This document shows positions 52,744 through 61,721 of a stretch of DNA of 64,000 bases, piece by piece. The notes under the pieces are model-generated. The model saw only the letters and a list, made by a program, of their open reading frames with translations. It did not search any database and was not told the origin of the DNA. The stretch covers positions 1 to 64,000 of the forward strand of contig CAVVAH010000008.1 of assembly GCA_963746175.1 (NCBI GenBank). The letters are read 5' to 3'. How positions within the stretch are numbered: position 1 is the first letter of the stretch; the number at the start of each line of letters is the position of its first letter. The stretch comes from CAVVAH01 sp963746175. GTDB taxonomy: Bacteria > Actinomycetota > Actinomycetes > JACCUZ01. Made by a program: the position numbers and the translations under genes.

Positions 52744-55065
52744 GTGCGCAGCTCAACGCGTGTTGCGGACGTGCTCCGGGGGTGCATGGTCCTTCCACGG
52801 CGGCACCAGTGGGCCTACGTCGCGGTGGGGGCCGTGTACGTCGCCTTCCTGGTGTCCACGGTCCCTGGTGTTCGGCCGACGGCCGGCTACAACCTCGTGC
52901 TCGACGGCGTCCTGAACAACCTCGCCTACCTCGGCAGCGCCGCCGTGTGCCTGCTGAGGGCCCGGGACGTGCAGGCGTACCGCCGGAGCTTCCACGTCCT
53001 CGGCATCGGCCTCACGCTCTACGGGCTGGGGAACATCGTGTGGACGGTCTTCGTCCGCACGCAGGACCCGGAACCGTTCCCGTCCCCCGCCGACGGCCTC
53101 TGGCTGAGCTTCTACCCGTGCGCGTTCATCGCCCTGTACCTCATCCTGCGCGAGCTGGCCGACGACGTGCCGCTGAGCCTGTGGCTGGACGGCGTGGTCG
53201 GCGGGCTGGCCGTCGCCGGGGTCGCTGCCGCGTTCTTCGGGCCCGTCCTGGCACTCACCGGGGGCAGCGTCGCCGCGGTCGTCACCACGTTCGCGTACCC
53301 GCTGCTGGACGTGCTGCTGCTACTGGTCGTGACCGCGCTGCTCGCGTTGTTCCGGTGGCGCCCGCCGGTCGGCCTGTGGTGCATGGCCGCGGGTCTGGCC
53401 CTGTTCTCGGTGGCGGACGCGGTCTACCTGTTCGCGGCCTCGGCCGGGACCTACCAGCCCGGCGGACCCGTGGACGCGGTCTGGGTCCTCGCGACCCTGG
53501 TGATGGCGTTCTCCGCGGGTCAGAGCACCCGGCCGACGGGTATCGCGCTGCCGACCTGGGCGACCCTCGGGTTCCCCGTGGTGTCCACGCTCGCCGCTCT
53601 CGCCCTTCTCGTCTACGACCACGACCACGCGCTGCACCCGCTGGCCATCGCCCTCTGCACGGCAACGATCGTGCTGGCCCTCGGCCGGCTCATCGTCACC
53701 TTCCGCGAGGCGCACTCGCTCGCCGACAGCCGTCGGCTGGCCCTGACCGACGAGCTGACCGGCCTCGGGAACCGGCGCGCCTTCTACGAGGCGCTCGGCG
53801 AGCGGCTCGCAGCAGACGAGTCCGGCGCGCTGCTGCTGCTCGACCTCGACCGGTTCAAGGAGGTCAACGACAGCCTCGGCCACCACGCAGGCGACACCCT
53901 CCTGCAGCAGCTGACGACCCGGCTGAGCGCCGCGATGTGCGGCGAGAAGGACCTGCTGGTCCGGCTGGGAGGCGACGAGCTCGCTCTCCTCGTCGCCGAC
54001 GCCGACGGTCCGCTCGCGCTGCGGGTCGCGGCGAAGCTGCGCGAGGTGCTCTCGACCCCGTTCCACCTGGAGGGGGTCACCGTCCGCGTGAGCGCCAGCG
54101 TGGGCATCGCTCTCTACCCGGAGCACGGCGACGGACCGAGCGGCTTGCTGCGACGCGCAGACGTCGCCATGTACCAGGCGAAGGCCGCGTCCTGCGACGC
54201 GATCCTGTACGACGTCGGCACCGACGCGTTCGGGGACAGCCAGCGACTACGTGACGTCGAGCTGCTGCGGCAGACCATCAGCGAGCGAAGGCTGGTGCTG
54301 CACTACCAGCCGAAGGTCAGCGCCATCACGCGCGCTGTCACCGGCGTGGAGGCGCTCGTCCGGTGGGAGCACCCGGTCCGTGGCCTGCTGATGCCGGCCG
54401 CGTTCCTGCCCTTGGTCGAGGACTCCGGTCTGATGCACGACCTCACCGAGGCAGTCCTCGAGCAGTCGCTGGACCAGGTCGCGCACTGGCAGCGCCAGGG
54501 CCGCGTCCTCAGCGTCGCCGTGAACCTGTCCGCGTCCTCGCTCGTCGACATCGAGCTGCCACGGCGGGTCCGGACAGCGCTGATGCAGCGACGCCTCGGC
54601 CCGGAGGTCCTCGAGTTGGAGATCACCGAGGACTTCCTGATGTCCGACCGCGAGCGCGCCCGGGACATCCTCGGCGAGCTGCGTGCCCTCGGGGTCCGCA
54701 TCGCCGTCGACGACTTCGGCACCGGCTACTCGTCCCTGAGCTACCTCCGCGAGCTCCCGATCGACGAGCTCAAGCTCGACCGCTCCTTCGTCCAGCCGAT
54801 GGCGGGCGACGCGCGCGCCGCCGCCATCGTCCGGTCCACGATCGACCTCGCCCACGCGCTCGGCATGACGATGGTGGCCGAAGGCGTCGAGGACGAGGAG
54901 ACCGCCGACCGGCTGGCCGGCTCGGCATGCGACACCGTCCAGGGCTTCTTCTTCTCCCAGGCGCTGCCCGCCGCACAGCTCGAGTCATGGGTCGACCGAT
55001 GGCACACCCTGGTCCGCCCACCGACTGCGCCGCTGCGCCTGGCAGCGACCGGCGGTGACGCGTGA
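52744..55065 (+). CDS. Membrane GGDEF-EAL cyclic-di-GMP protein
   Basis: A 773-residue protein. An N-terminal region (about 20-310) has eight or nine membrane helices (a 7TM-type sensor-like module). The GGDEF domain (about 325-490) has LTDELTGLGNRR but the signature is GGDEL near 408-412, a degenerate form. The EAL domain (505-755) is complete: E536-A-L, NLSASSL, EITEDF, DDFGTGYSSLSYL, KLDRSF and VAEGVEDEE. It is therefore likely a c-di-GMP phosphodiesterase whose GGDEF part binds GTP. The stop overlaps the next gene (GTGA). GTG 52744. Confidence 0.92.
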   Translation: MRSSTRVADVLRGCMVLPRRHQWAYVAVGAVYVAFLVSTVPGVRPTAGYNLVLDGVLNNLAYLGSAAVCLLRARDVQAYRRSFHVLGIGLTLYGLGNIVWTVFVRTQDPEPFPSPADGLWLSFYPCAFIALYLILRELADDVPLSLWLDGVVGGLAVAGVAAAFFGPVLALTGGSVAAVVTTFAYPLLDVLLLLVVTALLALFRWRPPVGLWCMAAGLALFSVADAVYLFAASAGTYQPGGPVDAVWVLATLVMAFSAGQSTRPTGIALPTWATLGFPVVSTLAALALLVYDHDHALHPLAIALCTATIVLALGRLIVTFREAHSLADSRRLALTDELTGLGNRRAFYEALGERLAADESGALLLLDLDRFKEVNDSLGHHAGDTLLQQLTTRLSAAMCGEKDLLVRLGGDELALLVADADGPLALRVAAKLREVLSTPFHLEGVTVRVSASVGIALYPEHGDGPSGLLRRADVAMYQAKAASCDAILYDVGTDAFGDSQRLRDVELLRQTISERRLVLHYQPKVSAITRAVTGVEALVRWEHPVRGLLMPAAFLPLVEDSGLMHDLTEAVLEQSLDQVAHWQRQGRVLSVAVNLSASSLVDIELPRRVRTALMQRRLGPEVLELEITEDFLMSDRERARDILGELRALGVRIAVDDFGTGYSSLSYLRELPIDELKLDRSFVQPMAGDARAAAIVRSTIDLAHALGMTMVAEGVEDEETADRLAGSACDTVQGFFFSQALPAAQLESWVDRWHTLVRPPTAPLRLAATGGDA

Positions 55066-56102
55066 CTGTAGACGCCGCGCTGACGACCGCCCGCACCCGC
55101 GACACACGCGCCGAGCTGCTTCGCGGGCCGGAGCTGATCCGTGTCGTGCGGGACGAGCTGCCGCGCCATACCGGCCGCTGGCTGGCGCCGATGACCGCCC
55201 GAGCCGAGTGGCTCATGGCCGGCATGTCCACCCGTCGCGACCAGCAGCCGTGGGGGGTCGCCCTCCACGGCCCCTCCGGGCAGTTGCGCGGCGTCGTGCT
55301 GCTCGCGGACGAGGCCGCCGCGGACGGACGGCTGCGCACGACCCTGCTCGGCACCGACAGTGTGCACCGTGGCGCGATCCTCGCCGACGACGAGACAGCG
55401 GCGTACGACCTGGGAACGCATCTGGGGGCGGCGCTGCTGGCGAGGCCACACCTCGGCTCGGTCCAGCTCGGCCCGCTCCAGGCGGGCGATCGACGGGTAC
55501 CGGCGTTCGCGACCGGCCTGGCGATCGTCGACGTCGTCCCGGCCGACCCGATCCCGGTCGTGGCGCAGGGCAGCCTCGACGTCGTCGACTACCTGACCCC
55601 CGGGATGCGACGCACCCTGCGCAAGGCCGGCAACCGGCTCCGGGCGGACGGGCGCACCACCGCGACCGACGTCGTGACCGACCAGTCCACGATCCGCGGC
55701 TGGCTCCCGGAGCTGGCCCGTCACCACCAGGCCCGCGACCACGCCCACGGCAGGGACAGCGCCGTCGACGACCCCGCGGGTGCCGCACTCTGGCACCGCC
55801 GCGCCGAGGCACTGCTGGGCATGGGCCTCGAGATGGCCCGGCTCACGATCGACGGGCAGCTCGCGGCGTACGTCCTCGGTGTGCACGACGGCACGACCTA
55901 CCGGCTGCTCGACGGCCGCTTCGTCAGCGCCTGGGCAAGGTACGCACCGGGCCGGCTGCTCGAGACGGCCGTCCTGCAGCGAGTCCTGGACACCCCGACC
56001 CTCGACCAGCTCGACTGGATGACCGCCGTCGCACCCGAGACGCTTCTCGCGCACACCGCGACGAGCCCGATGGTCGCTCTGCACCTGCGGCACGCCGTCT
56101 GA
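55062..56102 (+). CDS. GNAT-fold (BioF2/FemAB-like) acyltransferase, partner of the GGDEF-EAL gene
   Basis: A 346-residue protein. The C-terminal half (about 170-340) has the acetyltransferase_6-type pattern YLTPGMRRTLRKAGNRLRADG, RAEALLGMGLEMARLTIDGQLAAYVLGVHDG and TYRLLDGRF, typical of GNAT proteins that act on lipids, peptidoglycan or large acceptors. The N-terminal half is an unassigned helical region. Its GTG overlaps the GGDEF-EAL stop by four bases, so its amount is tied to that c-di-GMP protein; a link to envelope modification is inference. Confidence 0.78.
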   Translation: MTVDAALTTARTRDTRAELLRGPELIRVVRDELPRHTGRWLAPMTARAEWLMAGMSTRRDQQPWGVALHGPSGQLRGVVLLADEAAADGRLRTTLLGTDSVHRGAILADDETAAYDLGTHLGAALLARPHLGSVQLGPLQAGDRRVPAFATGLAIVDVVPADPIPVVAQGSLDVVDYLTPGMRRTLRKAGNRLRADGRTTATDVVTDQSTIRGWLPELARHHQARDHAHGRDSAVDDPAGAALWHRRAEALLGMGLEMARLTIDGQLAAYVLGVHDGTTYRLLDGRFVSAWARYAPGRLLETAVLQRVLDTPTLDQLDWMTAVAPETLLAHTATSPMVALHLRHAV

Positions 56103-56116
56103 CCCGCCGGTGCGGG

Positions 56117-57505
56117 TCAGCGGGGCGGCTGCGGGGGCAGCGTGACGCGCAGCACCGTCGCGCCCGGCTCGGACTCGATGGTGATGTCCCCGCCGTGGCG
56201 GTCGACGACGATCCGACGGGAGATGTCCAGCCCGAGGCCGGTCCCCTTGCCGACGCCCTTGGTCGTGAAGAACGGCTCGAACGCGTGCGCCCGGGTCGTC
56301 GCCGACATGCCCGGACCGGTGTCCCCGATCTCCACCACCACTCCACCGGCACCGTCGGGCCGGGTCGCGAGGCGCAGCGTGCCGTGGTCGCCCATCGCGT
56401 CGAGGGCGTTGCCGATGAGGTTCGTCCACACCTGGTTGAGCTCGCCCGGCACGACCTCGAGGCTCGGTACGTCGGCCAGCTCGCGCACGACCGTCACGCC
56501 GGCCGGGATGCGGTGGCCCAGCATGGTCAGGGTGCTGGCCAGTCCCTCCCGCACGTCGCTGCGCTGCACCGAGCCACGGTCCAGCTGGGAGTAGGTGCGC
56601 ACGTCGTGCACCAGCGCCGAGATGCGCCGGGTCGACTCGCGCAGCACGCCGAGCTGGGTGGTCACGGACAGGGTGCTGGCCACCCACGTCAGAGCCGGCC
56701 CGAGGGTGTCGTCGCTCAGCTCCCCCGCCACCCGGTCGCACCACGCGACGTCGACGCCGCCCGCCGCCAGCGTGGGCGCGATGGTCCAGGCCTCCTCGAC
56801 CCCGCGCGCCACCAGCCAGCCGGACACGGCCTCCTCGCGGTCCGCGGCCTCGAGCGGGTCGGAGGGGCCGGCCGGCGCGATCTCCTGCCGCAGCCGGTCC
56901 AGGGCCGCGAACTGGGCTGCGGTGACCGAGCCCTCGGCCAGCCGGCCCAGAGACGAGAGCAGCGTCCCGCAGCTCGCGGTCAGCGTCTCGACCGTGCGGG
57001 TCGCTGCCGCGGCCGGGTTGTTGATCTCGTGCGCCAGCCCGGCCGCCAGCGTCCCCAGCGCGACCAGGGCCTCCTTCTGCCGGGTCACCGACTCGAAGGT
57101 GCGCGCCGTGCGGAAGAGGCCCTGGATGAGGTGACCGCCGAAGGGGAACCAGGCGTCCGACCGCTCGCGCAGCGCCGCGGCCGGCACCCGCAGGACCCGG
57201 CCGGACGACGACGCGCGACCGGTGGCGAGGTAGGCGCCGTTCTCGTCCCAGGCGCGGAAGCCACCCGCCCATCGCCCGGGCACGTCCATCGTGCCGAGCA
57301 CCGTCTCCTCGCGCCCGATGTGCCGGACCAGCTCCACCTGACCCGACACCAGCACCCACCACCACGACGCCGGCTCGCCCTCGACGAAGAGGATGTCGCC
57401 CGGCGCGAACTCCACCTCGCTGCCCGCCTCGACGAGCTCGCCGACCTGGGCGTCGGACAGCCCGGTGAACAACGGCAGCGGCCGCAGCTCCTCGACGCTG
57501 ATCAC
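56117..57505 (-). CDS. Soluble histidine kinase with N-terminal cyclic-nucleotide-binding-like domain
   Basis: A 462-residue kinase without membrane segments. Residues 1-120 form a cNMP-binding fold (LPLFTGLSDAQVGELVEAGSEVEFAPGD, FVEGEP). The H-box is AAGLAHEINNP with H159-E160; the ATPase domain (about 340-460) has NQVWTNLIGNALDAM, EIGDTGPGM and GTGLGLDISRRIV. The arginine of a true cAMP pocket is not evident, so the ligand is uncertain. It follows the fused receiver/TrxR-like gene by 27 bases and is very likely its cognate kinase. Confidence 0.9.
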   Translation of the reverse strand: MISVEELRPLPLFTGLSDAQVGELVEAGSEVEFAPGDILFVEGEPASWWWVLVSGQVELVRHIGREETVLGTMDVPGRWAGGFRAWDENGAYLATGRASSSGRVLRVPAAALRERSDAWFPFGGHLIQGLFRTARTFESVTRQKEALVALGTLAAGLAHEINNPAAAATRTVETLTASCGTLLSSLGRLAEGSVTAAQFAALDRLRQEIAPAGPSDPLEAADREEAVSGWLVARGVEEAWTIAPTLAAGGVDVAWCDRVAGELSDDTLGPALTWVASTLSVTTQLGVLRESTRRISALVHDVRTYSQLDRGSVQRSDVREGLASTLTMLGHRIPAGVTVVRELADVPSLEVVPGELNQVWTNLIGNALDAMGDHGTLRLATRPDGAGGVVVEIGDTGPGMSATTRAHAFEPFFTTKGVGKGTGLGLDISRRIVVDRHGGDITIESEPGATVLRVTLPPQPPR

Positions 57506-57532
57506 GTCGCGGTCCCGGTCACGTCGTCGCCC

Positions 57533-59215
57533 TCACATCGTCGCCAGGTACCGGTGCACGAGGTAGACCGACATGGCGCCCTCCCCCACGGCCGAGGCGA
57601 CCCTCTTCATCGAGTCGAGGCGGACGTCGCCCGCCGCGAACAGCCCCGGGACGCTCGTCTCCAGCGCCAGCGGTGGCCTGGCCAGGGTCCACCGCGGCGG
57701 GTCCTCGGCGGCGAGCACGTCCGGGCCGGTGAGGACGTAGCCCTTCGCGTCACGCGCCACGGCCGACCCGAGCCAGTCGGTGCGCGGGGTGGCCCCGATG
57801 AAGACGAACAGCCAGCTGGTCGGCGCCTCCTCGCGGGCACCCGTGTCGCGGTCGGAGAGCGTGACCGCCTCGAGGTGGTCGGTCCCGTGTGCCGCGACGA
57901 CCTCGGTGCGCAGCCGGACCTCGATGGTCGGCGCGGCGCGGATCCGCGACACCAGGTAGAGCGACATGGTGTCCTCGAGCGCGGCGCCGCGGACCAGCAG
58001 GACGACCCGCTTGGCGTACCTCGCCAGGTTGAGCACGGCCTGACCGGCCGAGTTCGCGGCTCCGACGACGTACACCTCGTCGCCCTCGCACTGGGCCGCC
58101 TCGCTGGCCGTGGCGCCGTAGTAGACGCCGCGGCCGGTGAGCTGCTCGACGCCGTCGCCGTCGAGGCGGCGGTACGAGACTCCGGTGGCGACCAGCACCG
58201 CCCGCGACTCGACCTGGCCGCCGTCGGCGAAGACCACCGCGCGCACCGGCCCGCGGACCTCGAGGGAGGCCACGTCGCGGGCCAGCACCATCTCGGCGCC
58301 GAAGCGCGACGCCTGGGCGACGGCGCGGTGCGTCAGGTCGGCGCCGGAGAGCCCCTTGGGGAAGCCCAGGTAGTTCTCGATCGACGCGCTCTGGCCGGCC
58401 TGGCCGCCGGGCGCCTCGCGCTCGACGACCACGGTGCGCAGCCCCTCCGAGGCGGCATAGACCGCGGCGGCCAGGCCCGCCGGGCCGGCGCCGACGATGC
58501 ACAGGTCGTACAGCGGCTGCTCGGCCCGGGTGCGCAGACCCAGGGCGTCCGCGAGAGCCAGCGTGGTCGGCGACCTGAGCGGTTCACGGCCCGAGACCAG
58601 GACGAGCGGGACGTCGTCGACGCCGGCGTCGGCCAGCTCGAGCAGCTGCCGGCCCTTCTCGTCGCGGTCCAGGTCCAGCCACCGGTAGGGCACGTGGTTG
58701 CGGGCCAGGAACGTCTTGAGCTCGTGGCTGCGCTCGGACCAGCGGTGCCCCACCACGGTCACGACCGCCGGGTCCTGCGGGTACTCCTGCAACCAGTCGC
58801 CGAGCAGGTCCTCCACGACCGGGAACAGCTCCGCGGTCGGCGGGTCCCACGGCTTGGAGAGGTAGTAGTCGAGTCCCACCTCGTTGATGGCGCGGATCGC
58901 CACGTCGGTGTCGGCGTAGGCCGTGAGGAGGAGGAACTTGGCGCCCGGCGCGATCTCCCGCGCCCGGGCCAGCAGCTCGATGCCGGTCATCTGCGGCATG
59001 CGCTGGTCGGTGGCGATCAGCGCGACGGGACGGTCCCGCAGGGCGAGCTGGGTGAGGACCCGGACCGCCTCGGTCCCCGACTCCGCCGGGACGACCTGGA
59101 ACGCGGCGCCGTGCTGCCCGCGCAGGTCGCGGGTCAGCGACTCGAGGACCTCAGGGTCGTCGTCGACGGTGAGGATCACCGGCTTCGCCGGCGGTGCCTG
59201 GATCACATCGACCAT
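57533..59215 (-). CDS. Fused response regulator/thioredoxin-reductase-like protein lacking CxxC
   Basis: A 560-residue protein with three parts. The receiver has D18, D19, D70 in IATDQRMP, T99 and K118. A glutaredoxin-like middle (about 150-215) shows GHRWSERSHELKTFL, with SERS in place of the CxxC. A thioredoxin-reductase-like FAD/NAD part (about 235-560) has IVGAGPAGLAAAVYAASEG and VVGAANSAGQAVLNLA. At the usual CATC site it reads VYYGATASEAAQC, so the classical disulfide is missing. The family is known as a fused regulator/TrxR, and here both redox motifs are degenerate. It is co-directional with the kinase 27 bases downstream. Confidence 0.9.
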   Translation of the reverse strand: MVDVIQAPPAKPVILTVDDDPEVLESLTRDLRGQHGAAFQVVPAESGTEAVRVLTQLALRDRPVALIATDQRMPQMTGIELLARAREIAPGAKFLLLTAYADTDVAIRAINEVGLDYYLSKPWDPPTAELFPVVEDLLGDWLQEYPQDPAVVTVVGHRWSERSHELKTFLARNHVPYRWLDLDRDEKGRQLLELADAGVDDVPLVLVSGREPLRSPTTLALADALGLRTRAEQPLYDLCIVGAGPAGLAAAVYAASEGLRTVVVEREAPGGQAGQSASIENYLGFPKGLSGADLTHRAVAQASRFGAEMVLARDVASLEVRGPVRAVVFADGGQVESRAVLVATGVSYRRLDGDGVEQLTGRGVYYGATASEAAQCEGDEVYVVGAANSAGQAVLNLARYAKRVVLLVRGAALEDTMSLYLVSRIRAAPTIEVRLRTEVVAAHGTDHLEAVTLSDRDTGAREEAPTSWLFVFIGATPRTDWLGSAVARDAKGYVLTGPDVLAAEDPPRWTLARPPLALETSVPGLFAAGDVRLDSMKRVASAVGEGAMSVYLVHRYLATM

Positions 59216-59266
59216 CTGGGGACGGTACCCGGGGCGACGCCCGCGCGTCTGCGACGAGGGCGTGTC

Positions 59267-59524
59267 TCAGGACCCGGTCGGCAGCGGCCGGTCGCTCACG
59301 GGCGTGATCGTCGACGTGCAGACCTTCATGCCGGGCAGCAGGAACAGGTTGACCTGCTCGACGTCGTCCGCCTCCACGACGAGGTACATCGTGTGCGCCG
59401 AGAAGGCGCCGTACGCGGCGACGAGGGTCACGCCGGTCACGCTCTCGTCGATGAGCGACCGCGACCCACCACGGCCGTAGGGGCAGTTCTCCGGGCTGTG
59501 GACCTGCTCGACGTGGAAGAGCAC
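59267..59524 (-). CDS. Small conserved protein upstream of the redox-signalling genes
   Basis: An 85-residue soluble protein: LFHVEQVHSPENCPYG, then VTLVAAYGAFSAHTMYLVVEADD and NLFLLPGMKVCTSTITPV. The alpha/beta pattern resembles small ferredoxin-fold proteins with a conserved SPENCPYG and EADDV, but I do not assign a family with certainty. Two cysteines (C in ENCPYG and in KVCTS) might matter in this redox setting. GTG 59524 has GAGGGG eight bases upstream. Its stop is 51 bases before the receiver/TrxR-like gene, so a three-gene operon is likely. Confidence 0.75.
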   Translation of the reverse strand: MLFHVEQVHSPENCPYGRGGSRSLIDESVTGVTLVAAYGAFSAHTMYLVVEADDVEQVNLFLLPGMKVCTSTITPVSDRPLPTGS

Positions 59525-59583
59525 CGACGATTCCCCTCGTAGGCGGGTGGGCGACCCGAGCATCGTCGGCGCCCCCAGGCCCG

Positions 59584-59847
59584 TCAAGGACTCGACGTGC
59601 CGTGACCTCGGCCACCGCGTGCCGCCCTGCTCCGGCCAGCAACGGACCTGCCGAGCCACCGACCGGTCGCCCGGTGGTGGGCGAACAGCTCGAGGGTCAG
59701 GAACGCCGCGGCGGCTGCCGCGAGACCGATCACCGTCCAGGTCCCGGAGGGCTGGCCCCGCTCCTTGTCCCACCCGAACCCGGCGACTATCGACAGGACC
59801 AGGTACGCGACGAAGAGGTGGACACCCACGCGGAACCAGCGCGGCAT
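59584..59847 (-). CDS. Small membrane protein
   Basis: An 87-residue protein with two likely membrane helices (VGVHLFVAYLVLSIVAGFG, about 7-25, and TWTVIGLAAAAAAFLTLELFA, 36-56) and a basic Arg/Gly tail. No family recognised. The ATG at 59847 fits; coding bias is normal. The tail could be cut short in a shorter version. Moderate certainty that it is a real gene. Confidence 0.55.
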   Translation of the reverse strand: MPRWFRVGVHLFVAYLVLSIVAGFGWDKERGQPSGTWTVIGLAAAAAAFLTLELFAHHRATGRWLGRSVAGRSRAARGGRGHGTSSP

Positions 59848-59871
59848 CCCCGCAGTGTGGCAGGCGGGCGG

Positions 59872-60867
59872 TCAGGTGGGGCGGGCAGCGCGGAGGACCC
59901 GGGCGACGGCGCGCTGGCCCTGCTGCTCGGCGTGCTGCAGCGCGGTGACGCCGTTCTGGTCCGCGATCGACAGGTCGGCACCGGCGTCGAGCAGGATCCG
60001 CACGATCTGCTGGTACCGGCGGCTCCCGTCGCCGAGGATCACGGCCTCGAGCAGGGCGGTCCAGCCGAGGTCGTTGACGTGGTTCACGTCGATGCCGGTG
60101 CGCACCACCCGGCGGACGTACGCCACATGACCGCGCTCGCTCGCCGGAATGACCGAGAGGCCCCCGTACCGGTTGCGGATGGTGAGGTCCGGGTCGGCCG
60201 GCAGCAGCACCTCCAGCATCGGCACGCTGCCGGTCACGCCGGTGACCAGCCACGGGGTGTCGTGCTGCACGTCGACCGCGTCGGGGTCGGCGCCCAGCGC
60301 GACGAGGACCCGGGCGACGGCGACCTGGTCGCGGATGACGGCGCGCAGCAGTGCGGTCCGGCGGTGGCCGTCACGCGCATCGGTCCGAGCGCCGGCGCGC
60401 AGCGCCAACGCGGCGCCGTCCGCGTCCCCGGAGCCGGCCGCGCGCAGCAGCCGGCGCTCAGCCGTTCGGCGCTCGACCGGTTCGTCGTCCTCCCCGACCG
60501 CCGCGGTCAGCAGCCGGTCACCCACTGGGTCACCGATGTCGGCGCCGGCTGCGACGAGCACCCGAACGGTGTCGACGTACGGCGGGCTGCCGTCTCCCTG
60601 CAGAGCGGCGCCGAGCGCGTCCTGGCCGACCCGGTCACCGTCGAGACCGCCGCTGCGGACCAGCCGGCCGACGGTCTCCCAGTCGCCACGACCCGCCGCA
60701 GCGACCAGCGGCGACTCGCTCGACGCGGTGGTCGTCGGTGCGGCCGTGGCAGACGTGGTGGGCTGGCGCGCCTTCTCCACGCCGTCGCATCCTGCCAGCA
60801 GTGCCGACACGACCACCACGAGTGCGCAGGCAGCGCGGGCAGCGGGCATCGGCACCGGCCCGACCAT
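59872..60867 (-). CDS. Lipoprotein with ankyrin repeats
   Basis: A 331-residue lipoprotein. The signal ends with the lipobox VSALLAGC, then a Thr/Ser linker (about 35-52). At least seven ankyrin-type units follow, with consensus pieces such as LVAAAGRGDWETVGRLV, RVLVALGADPDAVD, TALLEAVILGDGS and RILLDAGADLSIADQNGVTAL. It is most likely a surface scaffold that binds proteins. ATG 60867 is used, with ATG 60849 as an alternative. It is divergent from the M23 peptidase gene over 50 bases. Confidence 0.85.
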   Translation of the reverse strand: MVGPVPMPAARAACALVVVVSALLAGCDGVEKARQPTTSATAAPTTTASSESPLVAAAGRGDWETVGRLVRSGGLDGDRVGQDALGAALQGDGSPPYVDTVRVLVAAGADIGDPVGDRLLTAAVGEDDEPVERRTAERRLLRAAGSGDADGAALALRAGARTDARDGHRRTALLRAVIRDQVAVARVLVALGADPDAVDVQHDTPWLVTGVTGSVPMLEVLLPADPDLTIRNRYGGLSVIPASERGHVAYVRRVVRTGIDVNHVNDLGWTALLEAVILGDGSRRYQQIVRILLDAGADLSIADQNGVTALQHAEQQGQRAVARVLRAARPT

Positions 60868-60904
60868 ATCTAGGCACCGGGTCGCCCGGCGCACCACCGG
60901 TGCC

Positions 60905-60910
60905 TACCCT
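60905..60910 (+). promoter_or_regulatory. -10-like TACCCT for the M23 gene
   Basis: TACCCT ends seven bases before GTG 60918; no ribosome site is visible. Confidence 0.4.
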
Positions 60911-60917
60911 CGCGGGT

Positions 60918-61514
60918 GTGACCGTGCGGAGAGGCGGCCGTGCCCGCCGGGTCGTCGCCGTGATCGCTGTCGTCGCCGCCGTGTCGACCGGGTCGGGTGC
61001 GACAGCCGTCGAGGCCGGCGGCACACCTCGGTCCCCCGACCCGAGCACGGTGTTCACCACCGACCACCGCTACTACGCCTCCCCCTGGTACGACGGCGCG
61101 TGGCAGGAGATGATCCCGTTCGGCTGCACGCGCGCGCCGTACTACCCGCGCGACGCGTCCTGCCCTCGGGCCCGGCCAGGGAAGCACCACGGGATCGACA
61201 TGTTCATGCCGTGCGGCACCCGGATCCGCTCCGCCGTCACCGGTCGGGTGGTCCGGCCGAACCTCGGGCCGGCCTATGGCGGGTACGGGCTGAAGATCCG
61301 GTCCGGGCGGTTCGACTACGTCCTCGGGCACGCCCGGCGACTGCTCGTCCGGCCCGGCGACCGCGTCCGTCCGGGTCAGGTGATCGCCCGGTCGGGCAAG
61401 CTCGCGGCGCCCGACGGCTGCCACCTGCACATCGAGAAGCGCCCCGCCGGTGCCGGCTACCTCTCGGCCGTGGACCCGGAGCGATCGCTGCGTCGCACCG
61501 AGGTCGTCTTCTGA
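60918..61514 (+). CDS. M23 family (LytM-like) metallopeptidase, exported
   Basis: A 198-residue exported protein. An N-terminal signal (basic RRGGRARR, hydrophobic 10-27) precedes a compact M23 domain with the zinc motif H-x3-D in HHGIDMFMPCG, and HLHIEKRP as the second ligand set, plus GRFDYVLGHARRL between. The N-terminal extension of the domain has CTRAPYYPRDASCP, a likely disulfide. M23 endopeptidases cut peptidoglycan cross-bridges. GTG 60918 is selected from the -10-like position; GTG 60916 is out of frame. Confidence 0.88.
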   Translation: MTVRRGGRARRVVAVIAVVAAVSTGSGATAVEAGGTPRSPDPSTVFTTDHRYYASPWYDGAWQEMIPFGCTRAPYYPRDASCPRARPGKHHGIDMFMPCGTRIRSAVTGRVVRPNLGPAYGGYGLKIRSGRFDYVLGHARRLLVRPGDRVRPGQVIARSGKLAAPDGCHLHIEKRPAGAGYLSAVDPERSLRRTEVVF

Positions 61515-61721
61515 CCCACCGGCCTTCGAGGCAAATTGCACCTATCCGGCGATGTCGTCGAGACGTCCGACAGCAACGTGTTCCCGGAGGTTGACCGCGG
61601 AGGCGTGCGGGTGGACGGTGCGGGATGCAGGCGCCGGGGTCGGAGGTGGGCGGCTCATGCCGTACTCGGCGGCGCCTCGCAGGGAGACCCGGCGAAGGCC
61701 GGCTCGATTCGAGGAGGGGTT

